Shown: positions 52,461-62,366, counted from the first letter of the stretch. The stretch is 64,000 nt of DNA from Ipomoea triloba (GCF_003576645.1 NC_044930.1:6064711-6128710); one strand, 5' to 3'. Made by a program: numbers and translations. Notes: generated by a model not told the origin, from the sequence alone.

Positions 52461-52864
52461 GACCCTTTACTGGAACATCAAGAACTATTTCTGAAGAACC
52501 GAGTTCTTCGAGAACCACAACTTTAGACCAAACTACTAGTTCCACATGGGTAGGAAGACTTTTTAGACCTAATCAGAGTAGAAATACTCAGATTATAGAA
52601 CAAATTGTTAATATTGACAGAGATACTGAGGTAATGTCAAATGACTTTATCAATACTTTGAGACCTTCTACTTTGTACAGAACTGGATTCATGCAGAATG
52701 ACTCTAGTTTAATCAAAACTCATAGATCAGAAATGCTCGAAATTCCAGACGGAAGAGCAGAAACTTTTAGCTTAATGACTGAAGAAAGTATTAAGCAACT
52801 TAAACTTAAAAAGATGAATTACGATAACTGTTGTGATCAAAAGGATCTAGAAGAAGAAAACTAA
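52457..52864 (+). pseudogene. Endogenous caulimovirid movement-protein-like ORF lacking its core (135 aa)
   Basis: Residues ~1-35 are Ser/Thr-rich. About residues 68-122 (LYRTGFMQND, then EIPDGRAETFSLMTEESIKQ) resemble the region just before the 30K-type movement core in badna-like polyproteins. The resemblance stops at Tyr122, and only 13 acidic/Cys residues follow before the stop. The conserved 30K core that should come next is absent, implying an internal deletion. Start and stop still overlap the neighbours (ATGA and TAATG). The family assignment rests on remembered patterns and is moderate. Confidence 0.5.
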
Positions 52865-54381
52865 TGGATTTAACAGAAAAACAAATCCAACAAAAGATTA
52901 AACATAGTGAACACTTAATGAACTTACTTAATGAAGAACTAGAAAATAATGTAGATACAAACATAATTGAAAAATTAAACCAAAACTTAGCAAAGAAAGA
53001 AATACTTCACCAATATCTTATGGATATTGAACAATTCAAAAAAGATTTTGTTGAAGAAACAAAATCAGAAACTGAACCAATGTCTGTTAAAAACTTTGCA
53101 GATATTGAAACAATAAACTCTAGACAAAATGAAGCAACTGCTTCATCACATCCTACTACTTCATATCCCAGAACTAATCCTGAACAAATGAGCTATAACT
53201 TGGGACATCCTCCCAGAAGAGCTGTAACTATTTATGACCAAAATAATCCAAACAGAAGAACTTTAGGAAAACAAATGCCTCATGAAGTACAGATACTTAG
53301 TAATGAACCAACTATACTTAACATAACTAGGGTTCATCCACAACTTTTCGATAACTATATTGAACAATGGACGGCACTTATAATAAGAGACTTTGAATCA
53401 AAACACCCTTACGTCAATGACGGAGAAGAAATGATTAAAATAGCTGAAAACTATTTAGGCGGAACTGCTAGAGCAGCATGGGAAGCCTTTAAACTAAAAT
53501 TTCCTGATAAGCTTGCAGAATTAGCAATGCAAGGAAATAGTATACACAACTTTGCTTACCAAATACACACACTTCTTACTGGAAGAGAAGCAAACACTGG
53601 CTTAACTATAAGACAAGCTGAAGCCATGAGAGATCTAGAACAAATCCAATTGTATGATTGGCATAAGGTTATAGATTTCTTAATAGACTTTTTATCACTA
53701 GCTTGCACCTCTGGAAACTATTTCTCTAAAGACTTAGGAGAAAGACTTTTTTCAAAATTACCTGGACCTTTAGGAAAAGAAATCCATGATTCTTGGAACT
53801 TAATACCTAAAGAAGAACTTTTTGATAACATGGGAACTAGGATTCAACATGTTATTAGTGAACTCAAGACTAGATGCACTTATATACAGATCCAGAGAGA
53901 CTTAAAACAAAAGAATGTAGGTTTTTGTAAAAATATCTACACTCCACAACAATATGGGAGACATCCTGATGATCCAACTCCCAAAAGACAACCTGCGAAA
54001 CCTAAAAGAAACTATGTTAAAAGAAAATACATAAGAAAATCAACTGCTAAGAAACCTTATCTTAATAAAGACAAACATGTTACTAAATACAATCCAAACA
54101 AGAACTACAAGAAAACAATAACTTGTTATGCTTGTCAAAAACCTGGACACTTATCCTCTGTTTGTCCAAACAGAAATAACTTATTTAATGAAGAAGCAAA
54201 CTTAGTAAACACCATTAATGAAGATATACTTGAAATTACATCTGATATTTCAGATACTTCAGAAATCTGGAGTATATGTTCTTTAGAAGGATTTGAAACC
54301 AAAGAGGTTGAAATTCCTGAAGAAGGAGACTCACTTAATATACTTATGGATAAACTAAATAACTGGAACTATGGAATGTAA
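52864..54381 (+). CDS. Endogenous caulimovirid capsid protein
   Basis: The 505-aa protein forms the capsid and packages viral DNA. It has an acidic N-terminus with coiled coil, a central capsid domain including YLGGTARAAWEAF (about residues 198-210), a strongly basic stretch (about 375-415), and a CCHC zinc knuckle (Cys421, Cys424, His429, Cys434; CX2CX4HX4C). An acidic tail follows. Acidic ends around a basic/zinc-knuckle region are typical of caulimovirid capsid precursors. The frame is intact. Its stop lies 11 bases inside the polymerase frame, in another phase. Confidence 0.85.
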   Translation: MDLTEKQIQQKIKHSEHLMNLLNEELENNVDTNIIEKLNQNLAKKEILHQYLMDIEQFKKDFVEETKSETEPMSVKNFADIETINSRQNEATASSHPTTSYPRTNPEQMSYNLGHPPRRAVTIYDQNNPNRRTLGKQMPHEVQILSNEPTILNITRVHPQLFDNYIEQWTALIIRDFESKHPYVNDGEEMIKIAENYLGGTARAAWEAFKLKFPDKLAELAMQGNSIHNFAYQIHTLLTGREANTGLTIRQAEAMRDLEQIQLYDWHKVIDFLIDFLSLACTSGNYFSKDLGERLFSKLPGPLGKEIHDSWNLIPKEELFDNMGTRIQHVISELKTRCTYIQIQRDLKQKNVGFCKNIYTPQQYGRHPDDPTPKRQPAKPKRNYVKRKYIRKSTAKKPYLNKDKHVTKYNPNKNYKKTITCYACQKPGHLSSVCPNRNNLFNEEANLVNTINEDILEITSDISDTSEIWSICSLEGFETKEVEIPEEGDSLNILMDKLNNWNYGM

Positions 54382-56836
54382 ACATTCCTGGAAACATAGG
54401 TCAGGTAGCGACAACATTTGTTGTCATATCTGTAAATGGTATCCAGCCTTCGACAGAAGATGGAAATGCCAAACTTGTCTTAAACAAATTTGTAATAACT
54501 GTATTACAAAAAACTTCAACATACCTATCCCAGAAAATACTACACTTAATAATACTCAATGGGAAAACTTAAAGATAAGAACTTTGGAAAACCAAGTAAT
54601 TACTCTAGAAAACAAAATGGCTAAAATTGAAGAAAAACTTGAAAAAATACTTGAACTCTTAGAAAAAAGAAAACAAGTAATAACTGAAACTGATCTCAAA
54701 ATAACTGAGATAACTACTGAAGAACAAAACATAATTAATACTCAAACTGAAAAAACTTGTAGCACAAATATACCTTTGGTATGTAATAATACAAGAATAA
54801 CCCAAGTAATTATTCCATCCAAACTTTCAATACATGGAATAGATTTACTTGTACCAATACTTGTTGATACTGGAGCTACTTCTTCAACAATTGATTCTGG
54901 AATATTACCAGAAACAATTAAACAAAAAACTGTTAAAGTTACTCCTGTCAAATCTACTCAATTTGATGGTACTCAAGTATCCATAGATACTCAACTTAAA
55001 AATATACAAGCCAAATTTCAAACCAACTGCAATACTTGGTCAGAATCTTTTTATTGGCCAAAACTTTGGGTAAGAACACTTAAAAACCATAATGTTCCTG
55101 TAATTATGGGATTAGATTTCATACTTTATAATAATGGTCAAATGACCATTAACAAAGACTATTTAACTATTAGTAGGAATTGTTTCCAAATTCCTATTAT
55201 TTCAAACTTCCCTGCTAAGATCTTTGAAACTAAAATATTAGACTCTTGTAAATGCAGTAACAATAAAGATTGTAACTGTATAAATACTGAAGAATTACAA
55301 GATTTTCCAGAACATCTAGAGAATCTTGAGGGAATTGAATTAAACTTACATTTAGTAGAAACTACTAACTTCAAAAAAGAATTAAGAGAAAATGACTTAG
55401 AAAACTTAGTTAAAAGACTTGAAAAAATGGAAATTATAGGAGAGAATCCTGTAAAATTCTGGGAAAAGAACAAAACTGAATGTAAACTTGAAATCATTAA
55501 CCCAGACATAACTATTAAATCCCAAAACTTTAAATATGGACCTTGGGAACAAGATGAGTTTAAAATGCACATCGACCAACTTTTAAAACTTGGTATTATA
55601 GCAAGATCAACTTCTAGACACAGAACTCCTGCTTTTATTGTCCAGAAAGAAGCAGAAAAGAAACGTGGTCAATCCAGAATGGTATTCGACTACAGGAGAC
55701 TTAATGACAACACTTATGAAGATGGGTATTGCATCCCTGACAAAGATACTTTGATTAACAAAATACAAAATAGAAACTGGTTTTCAAAATTCGACTTGAA
55801 ATCTGGATTTTGGCAAGTTAAAATGCATCCAGAAAGTATAGAATGGACAGCCTTTTCATGTCCATTAGGACTTTTTGAATGGAAAGTAATGCCATTTGGA
55901 CTTAAAAACGCTCCTCAAAAATTTCAAAGAATGATGGATGAATTTTTTAAGGATTGCTATGACTTTACTTGCATCTATATAGACGATATACTTGTTTTTT
56001 CAAAAACTAAAGAAGAGCATAGAGCTCATCTTTACACTATCTTTACTATTTTTGAAAAATATGGACTTATTGTTTCTAAAAAGAAAATGGAACTTTGCAA
56101 AAACCATATTTCTTTTTTAGGAGCTGAGATAGGAGAAGGGACTATTAAACTTCAACCACATATATCTAGGAAAATACTTGAATTTCCAGATAAACTTGAA
56201 AACTTAAAACAATTACAATCCTTTCTAGGATTAGTAAATTACACTAGACCTTATTTTAAAGATCTTGCAAAACTCACTACACCACTTTACAATAAATCAC
56301 AAACCAAAGGATATAGAAACTTTAATGACCAAGACATTAAAATTGTTCAACAAATAAAAGAAAAAATCCAACAACTTGAACCCATGGCTTTGCCATTAGA
56401 TTCAGACTACTTAATAGTACAAACTGATGGAAGTAAAGATGGATGGGGAGGAATACTTATTAAGAAACCAACTGAATATTCTCCTAAATCTACTGAAAAA
56501 CTCTGTAGATACACTTCTGGTGTATTTAAGGAAAAAGGATACTTAACTTCTATGGATTATGAATTACTTGCTATTATTTATGTCCTGGAAAAATTTGCAC
56601 TTTTTATACTTTCAAGAAAATTTTTTACTATAAGGACAGATTGCGAGTCCATAGTAAAATTTGCAGACACTAAAAATGAAAGGAAACTTACTGCAAACAG
56701 ATGGCTCAAATTCAGAGAATTTGTGCTAACTAGAGGTTTCCATATTAAATGGGAACATACTAAAGGAAAAGATAATAGACTTGCTGATATCCTTTCCAGA
56801 AACATTCTAGACTATAAACTGTATGATCCTCCATAA
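54371..56836 (+). CDS. Endogenous caulimovirid protease / reverse transcriptase / RNase H polyprotein, intact
   Basis: 821 aa. The N-terminal Cys domain follows CX2CX11CX2CX4CX2C (Cys18-Cys44), the spacing I know from the second Cys motif of badnaviruses. A coiled coil follows (about residues 65-97), then the aspartic protease (DTGA at 166-169), RT (YIDD at 536-539) and RNase H (first Asp at 686 in TDGSKDGWGG; a TKGKDNRLADILSR end). No integrase is present, which separates it from Ty3 retrotransposons. There are no stops or frameshifts, so integration is recent or the copy has been little exposed to decay. The enzyme would copy the pregenomic RNA into DNA. Confidence 0.92.
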   Translation: MECKHSWKHRSGSDNICCHICKWYPAFDRRWKCQTCLKQICNNCITKNFNIPIPENTTLNNTQWENLKIRTLENQVITLENKMAKIEEKLEKILELLEKRKQVITETDLKITEITTEEQNIINTQTEKTCSTNIPLVCNNTRITQVIIPSKLSIHGIDLLVPILVDTGATSSTIDSGILPETIKQKTVKVTPVKSTQFDGTQVSIDTQLKNIQAKFQTNCNTWSESFYWPKLWVRTLKNHNVPVIMGLDFILYNNGQMTINKDYLTISRNCFQIPIISNFPAKIFETKILDSCKCSNNKDCNCINTEELQDFPEHLENLEGIELNLHLVETTNFKKELRENDLENLVKRLEKMEIIGENPVKFWEKNKTECKLEIINPDITIKSQNFKYGPWEQDEFKMHIDQLLKLGIIARSTSRHRTPAFIVQKEAEKKRGQSRMVFDYRRLNDNTYEDGYCIPDKDTLINKIQNRNWFSKFDLKSGFWQVKMHPESIEWTAFSCPLGLFEWKVMPFGLKNAPQKFQRMMDEFFKDCYDFTCIYIDDILVFSKTKEEHRAHLYTIFTIFEKYGLIVSKKKMELCKNHISFLGAEIGEGTIKLQPHISRKILEFPDKLENLKQLQSFLGLVNYTRPYFKDLAKLTTPLYNKSQTKGYRNFNDQDIKIVQQIKEKIQQLEPMALPLDSDYLIVQTDGSKDGWGGILIKKPTEYSPKSTEKLCRYTSGVFKEKGYLTSMDYELLAIIYVLEKFALFILSRKFFTIRTDCESIVKFADTKNERKLTANRWLKFREFVLTRGFHIKWEHTKGKDNRLADILSRNILDYKLYDPP

Positions 56837-56887
56837 ATCATTTTAACAATTTGTCTAAAGTTTTGCAGAACTTTTCTAGACTTCACT

Positions 56888-58396
56888 ATGGAGAAAACTT
56901 TCAAGGTGGACAGGTATGAACTTGCTGTTATTCCTGAAAGGAATCAGTTCAAAACTCCACTTCGTGAGAAACTTACTGAAGAAGAGCAATGCTTGGTTGA
57001 CAATATTTGGAGCTTGTCAACTATAGCCCAATCCTCCGGAAGGAAGGCCACTTGCGTAAACTACTTAATCCAACTTTTGGTCTCTGGAAGGCATAAGACC
57101 AAGAAACCATTTACTTGTTATGCACTTTATACTGGTAAGAATGCTGGTTTATACTTAACTTGGGAAGAAATGATCACTGAACTTGAAGAACTTAAGAAAG
57201 ATCCAAAGTCTGGAAATCCTTTGTACAAAGGATATTACAGTATTGAGGATGCTACTTCTGCTTTAACTCAGAAGTTCGGAAATGATTTTGTTATTTCTGA
57301 ACAGACACTTAGGTATAAAGAATACCTAAAACACTTGGATCAGTTCTCTGATCAGGAACTTCTGAAAAATTTAGAAACAGGAGCTTCCAGCTCAATGAAA
57401 CTTCAGAGGTTTGAACCTCAAACTCCCAGAAAGAAACTTGAGAACACTTTCTCAGAAGTGATGAAAACTTCCTTGAAACTTAAGGAAAAGGAGATTCCTT
57501 CACTTGGAAAGATCCCAACTCCAGCCGTTTCCCTCAAAACTATCACTTCCCCTTCACTAACCAAAACTCCAGTCTCTCTTGGAGAATGTTCTTTAAAAAC
57601 TTTTGCTTTACTCCAAGAATGCCTGGCTCAAATCGCCAACTCAGGCATTTCAACTCCTGGAATCTCAATTTCTTGGGATTTCAATTATAACCTTTACAAA
57701 ACTTGTTCTTTACTTTTTCCAGATTGTCCAGAAAACCAACAGTCTGATGATTTCGAATGCCTTTGTAAACTTGAGTTTGCCATTAGAAGAGCTAGACTTC
57801 TTATTCCTGGGTTTAAACCTTTTAAATTTCAGGATTATCCAGTTAACTTTTCTACACTTTTAAAACATGGATTGGTTAAGTCAGCCAATATTTCCCCACT
57901 CCATGAATTTTCTGGAATACTTCCAGAAATGCTGGCAGAAACTTTTGAAACTATTATCCCTGAATTTCCCAAAAAATTCAGATTGGATTTCACTTCCCTT
58001 TACCCAGACTTCAAAGAAAATAAACCTGCATATCATTTACTAGAAGTGAACTTCCATAAGGTGGATGATGAATACAAGGACTTTGAACCAGAACACCAAC
58101 ATCCCAAGGCCTTGAAACTGGAAGAAACAATGGAAATACAACTTGACCAGGCCAGAGCCAAGATACTTGCTGAAAACTTCAACTGGACAAAATACAGATT
58201 TGCCAACAAAAACATACTTAGAGAAGATTCCCAAGGGAAAATCTACTGTGATCCAAGCATCGGATCAAGATACTTTTTTCCATTTGAAGTCACTCACTCC
58301 AATCCAAGACTTGTCAACTCCTACAAGAGAAGGATCAGGAGAGTACTGCCAAGAACTTTGTCTTCTTCCGAATCAGAAGATATGAATATAACTTGA
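56888..58396 (+). CDS. Endogenous caulimovirid transactivator/viroplasmin (copy C, intact)
   Basis: 502 aa, 51 bases after the polymerase stop. The viroplasmin/RNase H-like domain lies near residues 70-135 (CYALYTGKNAGLYLTW ... LYKGYYSIEDA). A Pro/Ser/Thr linker is followed by a conserved ~230-residue C-terminal part and a basic end (YKRRIRRVLPRT). This copy lacks the three 42-bp duplications of copy B and is probably close to the ancestral form. In the family the protein binds ribosomes and eIF3 to permit reinitiation, which this gene-dense genome would need. Confidence 0.88.
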   Translation: MEKTFKVDRYELAVIPERNQFKTPLREKLTEEEQCLVDNIWSLSTIAQSSGRKATCVNYLIQLLVSGRHKTKKPFTCYALYTGKNAGLYLTWEEMITELEELKKDPKSGNPLYKGYYSIEDATSALTQKFGNDFVISEQTLRYKEYLKHLDQFSDQELLKNLETGASSSMKLQRFEPQTPRKKLENTFSEVMKTSLKLKEKEIPSLGKIPTPAVSLKTITSPSLTKTPVSLGECSLKTFALLQECLAQIANSGISTPGISISWDFNYNLYKTCSLLFPDCPENQQSDDFECLCKLEFAIRRARLLIPGFKPFKFQDYPVNFSTLLKHGLVKSANISPLHEFSGILPEMLAETFETIIPEFPKKFRLDFTSLYPDFKENKPAYHLLEVNFHKVDDEYKDFEPEHQHPKALKLEETMEIQLDQARAKILAENFNWTKYRFANKNILREDSQGKIYCDPSIGSRYFFPFEVTHSNPRLVNSYKRRIRRVLPRTLSSSESEDMNIT

Positions 58397-59205
58397 GAAG
58401 ACATCTCTACTTTACTTTGGCTAAGATAAGGGGGCCTGTCCCTTTCAACTTTTCTTTAACTGAACTACTTTTGCTGTACACTTTTTGACTATGGGGTAAG
58501 GAGATAAGATTCCTTATCTTTCTGTCACTTCGACCGAAGATATGAGATAAGATTACATCTTATCTTCGGTATGTCAATAATGTAATTAGTAGACAGCTGT
58601 AAAGGTAGTTCTAGGTTCTTCTTCTTCCTTCTATATAAGGAGAAGCTTGTACATTTGTAAAAAACACACGAAAAATACCAGCAAATATCAATGAAAAACC
58701 CTTTTCAGAAAACACTTCACTTCTAAAAACTTTCTTCTTTTCTCTGCAAACCAGATTGCTACTAAGAGGTAATATTACTTAAACCAGATCTCTTTACTTT
58801 GTGTTTGTTCTTATTATTATGCTTTATTGTTCTTATTGTTCATATTTAAAAGACGTAAATCCTGCTTGAGCCGAAGCAACCTGTGTAGTCTAAGTTTATA
58901 TGTCAGGTAGAGAAAGTACCCAGGTGGGGAAAAGAGAAACCTGAGTCTGAATACTTAGATGTTGTTAAGGTTGTAGACGGAGGGTCATGGGATCCTTTGG
59001 TTAGTAGGTTAGGGATGATAAGGTGAAAATAAAAAGAACAAATCTGATAATAAAGCAATAAAAGTAAGAACAAACATAAACTAAAAAGATCTAGATAAGT
59101 AATAAAACTCTTAGTACAGCAACCTGTGATGCAAGAGAGAAGAAGAATCTTCAAACCAGAAGGTTTTTATAAAACTTAAACTTCTTAAAAAACTTATTTA
59201 TCATC
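58397..59205 (+). promoter_or_regulatory. Viral promoter and leader (copy C)
   Basis: Near-identical to 49527-50337. It has the TATA box at 58631-58640, sORF at 58691-58726 and large hairpin at about 58730-59150. Small differences (a few substitutions; one shortened 'tagtag' repeat) distinguish it from copy B. Confidence 0.8.
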
Positions 59206-59718
59206 ATGGATAAAAAACTTATTCAACAATACTTTGGAAGTACTAAAAACTTTTTAACTGAGAAGATACATCAGGAAACTGATGAAATCCATACTTTTTA
59301 TCAAGACCCAAATTCAGAAACATACTTTGACTACAACATCACTGTACCAAATCATAACTTAATTAAACAAGGATTAGACAAAACTTTCCCTACAGAAATC
59401 TCAAATACTATACTTTCAAAGTTAGAATTTCAAACCTTCCAAGAAACCTTATGTCTAGATTCAATTACAGAATCTACTGGTCAACTTTTTGAAAAACACG
59501 AACTAGAACTTAAACTCAAAGAATTATCCCACTTTGTAATTACTTCAAATCACATATCAGACTTCAGAGGTTTCCTTAGACCTTTTGAGGTAAACGCCAC
59601 TTACCACCTTGGTAACAAACTCCAAATTTTCAACTTTCCCACTTATAATAATCATCATGAGACTGATGATTGGGATAGGAGACACTGGAATTATTCCAGT
59701 GGACCAGAGACAGACTAA
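59206..59718 (+). CDS. Endogenous caulimovirid ORF 1 (copy C)
   Basis: Encodes the same 170-aa protein as 50338-50850. Intact. It is followed by viral sequence up to about 59779, just short of where the primer binding site should begin, where the array switches to an inverted fragment. Confidence 0.75.
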   Translation: MDKKLIQQYFGSTKNFLTEKIHQETDEIHTFYQDPNSETYFDYNITVPNHNLIKQGLDKTFPTEISNTILSKLEFQTFQETLCLDSITESTGQLFEKHELELKLKELSHFVITSNHISDFRGFLRPFEVNATYHLGNKLQIFNFPTYNNHHETDDWDRRHWNYSSGPETD

Positions 59719-59779
59719 AACTTTATCAACCTTTACTAAAGGCATACTCCACTCCTGCGGGAGCACCCCTCCCTTTACT

Positions 59780-59816
59780 ACTATTTACATTATTGACATA
59801 CCGAAGATAAGATGTA
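59780..59816 (-). repeat. Inverted viral promoter fragment at the copy C/D junction
   Basis: 'ctatttacattattgacata' and the following 'ccgaagataagatgta' are the reverse complement of the promoter stretch near 49690-49727. They then run into direct-orientation promoter sequence through the shared word 'gatgtaa'. The source lies in a natural palindrome, so strand switching at a hairpin is the likely origin. Confidence 0.75.
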
Positions 59817-60418
59817 AAGGTAGTTCTAGGTTCTTCTTCTCCCTTCTATATAAGGAGAAGTTTGTATATTTGAAAAACACACGAAAAATACCAGCAAATA
59901 TCAATGAAAAACCCTTTTCTGAAAACACTTCACTTCTAAAAACTTTCTTCTTTTCTCTGCAAACCAGATTGCTACTAAGAGGTAATATTACTTAAACCAG
60001 ATCTCTTTACTTTGTGTTTGTTCTTATTATTATGCTTTATTGTTCTTATTGTTCATATTTAAAAGACGTAAATCCTGCTTGAGCCGAAGCAACCTGTGTA
60101 GTCTAAGTTTATATGTCAGGTAGAGAAAGTACCCAGGTGGGGAAAAGAGAAACCTGAGTCTGAATACTTAGATGTTGTTAAGGTTGTAGACGGAGGGTCA
60201 TGGGATCCTTTGGTTAGTAGGTTAGGGATGATAAGGTGAAAATAAAAAGAACAAATCTGATAATAAAGCAATAAAAGTAAGAACAAACATAAACTAAATA
60301 GATCTAGATAAGTAATAAAACTCTTAGTATACCAACCTGTGATGCAAGAGAGAAGAAGAATCTCTAAACCAGAAGGTTTTTATAAAACTTAAACTTCTTA
60401 AAAAACTTATTTATCAGC
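59817..60418 (+). promoter_or_regulatory. Viral promoter (partial) and leader (copy D)
   Basis: Direct-orientation copy of the leader with TATA box at 59846-59855, sORF at 59904-59939 and hairpin about 59943-60363. It has slightly more substitutions than copies B and C. Upstream promoter elements are replaced by the inverted fragment. Confidence 0.75.
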
Positions 60419-60931
60419 ATGGATAAAAAACTTGTTCAACAACACTTTGAAAGCACTAAAAACTTTTTAACTGAGAAAATACATCAGGAAACTGACGAAA
60501 TCCACACTTTTTATCAAGACCCAAATTCAGAAACATACTTTGACTACAACATCACTGTACCAAATCATAACTTAATTAAACAAGGATTAGACAAAACTTT
60601 CCCTACAGAAATCTCAAATACTATACTTTCAAAGTTAGAATTCCAAACTTTCCAAGAAACCTTATGTCTAGATTCAATTACAGAATCTACTGGTCAACTT
60701 TTTGAAAAACACGAACTAGAACTTAAACTCAAAGAGTTATCTCACTTTGTAATTACTTCAAATCACATATCTGACTTCAGAGGTTTCCTTAGACCTTTTG
60801 AGGTAAACGCCACTTACCACCTTGGTAATAAACTCCAAATTTTCAACTTTCCCACTTATAATAATCATCATGAGACTGATGATTGGGATAGGAGACACTG
60901 GAATTATTCCAGTGGACCAGAGACAGACTAA
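60419..60931 (+). CDS. Endogenous caulimovirid ORF 1 (copy D)
   Basis: Third copy of the 170-aa ORF, intact but with N-terminal substitutions (KKLVQQHFES against KKLIQQYFGS). The viral sequence continues to the first six bases of the primer site (60993-60998) and then merges into the TA tract of the MITE. Confidence 0.75.
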   Translation: MDKKLVQQHFESTKNFLTEKIHQETDEIHTFYQDPNSETYFDYNITVPNHNLIKQGLDKTFPTEISNTILSKLEFQTFQETLCLDSITESTGQLFEKHELELKLKELSHFVITSNHISDFRGFLRPFEVNATYHLGNKLQIFNFPTYNNHHETDDWDRRHWNYSSGPETD

Positions 60932-60993
60932 AACTTTATCAACCTTTACTAAAGGCATACTCCACTCCTGCGGGAGCACCCCTCCCTTTACTT

Positions 60994-60995
<2 letters not shown>

Positions 60996-61023
<28 letters not shown>
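60996..61023. repeat. (AT)n tract at the viral/MITE junction
   Basis: A pure AT dinucleotide tract is continuous with the truncated viral primer site TGGTAT. The complete family member at 4674-5056 has the same tract at the same internal place. Confidence 0.85.
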
Positions 61024-61028
<5 letters not shown>

Positions 61029-61224
61029 TTTTAAAATAAGACTTAACTTTTTATATTTTAAAATTAAAAATTATACTAATTTAAAATTTTGACTAAAAAT
61101 TAATCGGGGGCGGGGAATTAGGCGGGGACGGGGACGGGGACTACTTTCAAATCCCCGCCGGGGATGGGGACGGGGACGGGGAGTGTACTCCCCGCCCCGC
61201 CCCGTTGTCATCCCTACGTGTGGA

Positions 61225-61715
61225 GGCACGTACGAGTTGGCTCGTGGATTACGCGGGCCAACTTGTAACCCATACCCCCACCCCCAAATTTGTTTTGTGT
61301 AATTGAGTATTGTATTAATATTTTAAAATGTTATTGATAACAAGAATAGAACCATTGACCTTTCAATTAATTAAACACTACAAAGTTATATATTTATTTA
61401 GATTATTCACAAGCATTATATATATAATTTATTTATATTACTTTCAAATAATGACATTGAAGGATTTGAGGGTAAGGAAACATGGGATTTAAATGCTAAA
61501 ACTAAAGGATTAAGGGGGTACAATGTCACAACCTCGAGTTCCAAGATTACCAACACCAATTCAAGGATTATATGCCACTCCCGTGGTTGAATAAGCCCAA
61601 ATTAAAGACATAAATTACCCTACTTTCTTATGCATCAATTCTCTACAATGAAGTCCAAAATTTCATTGTAATAGAGCCAGTAGTACTCAAAAAAAAAATT
61701 CAAAATTCCTAACAT
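61225..61715. other. Intergenic DNA, no gene seen
   Basis: AT-rich sequence right of the hAT MITE with no recognisable gene. Confidence 0.5.
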
Positions 61716-62365
61716 TGCGTTTGGTTAGAGGGAATGAATTAGGTGGGAAATGAATTGCAATTCCATGAGAAAATAATAATGTGGGAATAAAGTGAGAGTT
61801 TAAATTTCAATGTTTGGTTTACAAGGAATTTCAATTGCAATGTTTGGTATACATAGGAATTGGAAGGGAATAAGTAGTATAAAGTACAAAATGCCCATCA
61901 ACTTGACTTAACTCAATGTCTAATTATCCTTTTCCAACGATTAATAATATTATTGGCTCCCCCTTCTCTCTACAATTTTTCTCCTCCTTCTCTCTAACTT
62001 TTCCGGTCTTCTTCTTCCCTTCCGGCGGTAGCCGCCTCCGCTTACTTTGCGGGATAGCGGAGGCGGCATCTTGCTCTCTTCCCACCATCTTCCTTTCCTT
62101 TCTTCTTCTCCTCCCTTTTTCTTCTTCTTCTTCTTCTTCTCCTTCTTCACCCACCACTGCCACCACCTTCTTCTCCCTTCCTTCCCTCCGACGTTTTTTT
62201 TTTTTTTTTTTTTCTCTCTTCCGGCTAGCCGTCCATTTCCACCACCACCGCACCTCTCTTCCCACCACCACGGCGCCTCTTCCACCAACGGCCACCGCAC
62301 CGCCATCCCACCGCCGCCACCGTTGTACCTCACCACCACCACCACTGTCGTCTCCTCCCTAGCCA

Positions 62366-62366
62366 N

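Larger units (their letters stand above)
45201..61216. mobile_element. hAT MITE split by the viral array
   Basis: The left terminus TAGGGATGGCAATG starts at 45201. The right terminus, read inward, is TAGGGATGACAACG and ends at 61216. Both are flanked by the perfect 8-bp repeat CGTGTGGA (45193-45200 and 61217-61224). The right-hand remnant (about 61000-61216) aligns, inverted, with the left half of the complete family member at 4674-5056, including the shared word 'ttaaattagtataattttta' and the TA tract. All DNA between about 45287 and 60998 is viral, so the MITE was originally only a few hundred bases long. Confidence 0.88.

Noticed and set aside
45287..60998. Interpretation of the RT-RNase H sequences as a Ty3/Gypsy LTR retrotransposon
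   Set aside because: There is no integrase and there are no LTRs. Instead there are a transactivator gene, a caulimovirid capsid, a tRNA-Met site at the genome start and a shunt leader.
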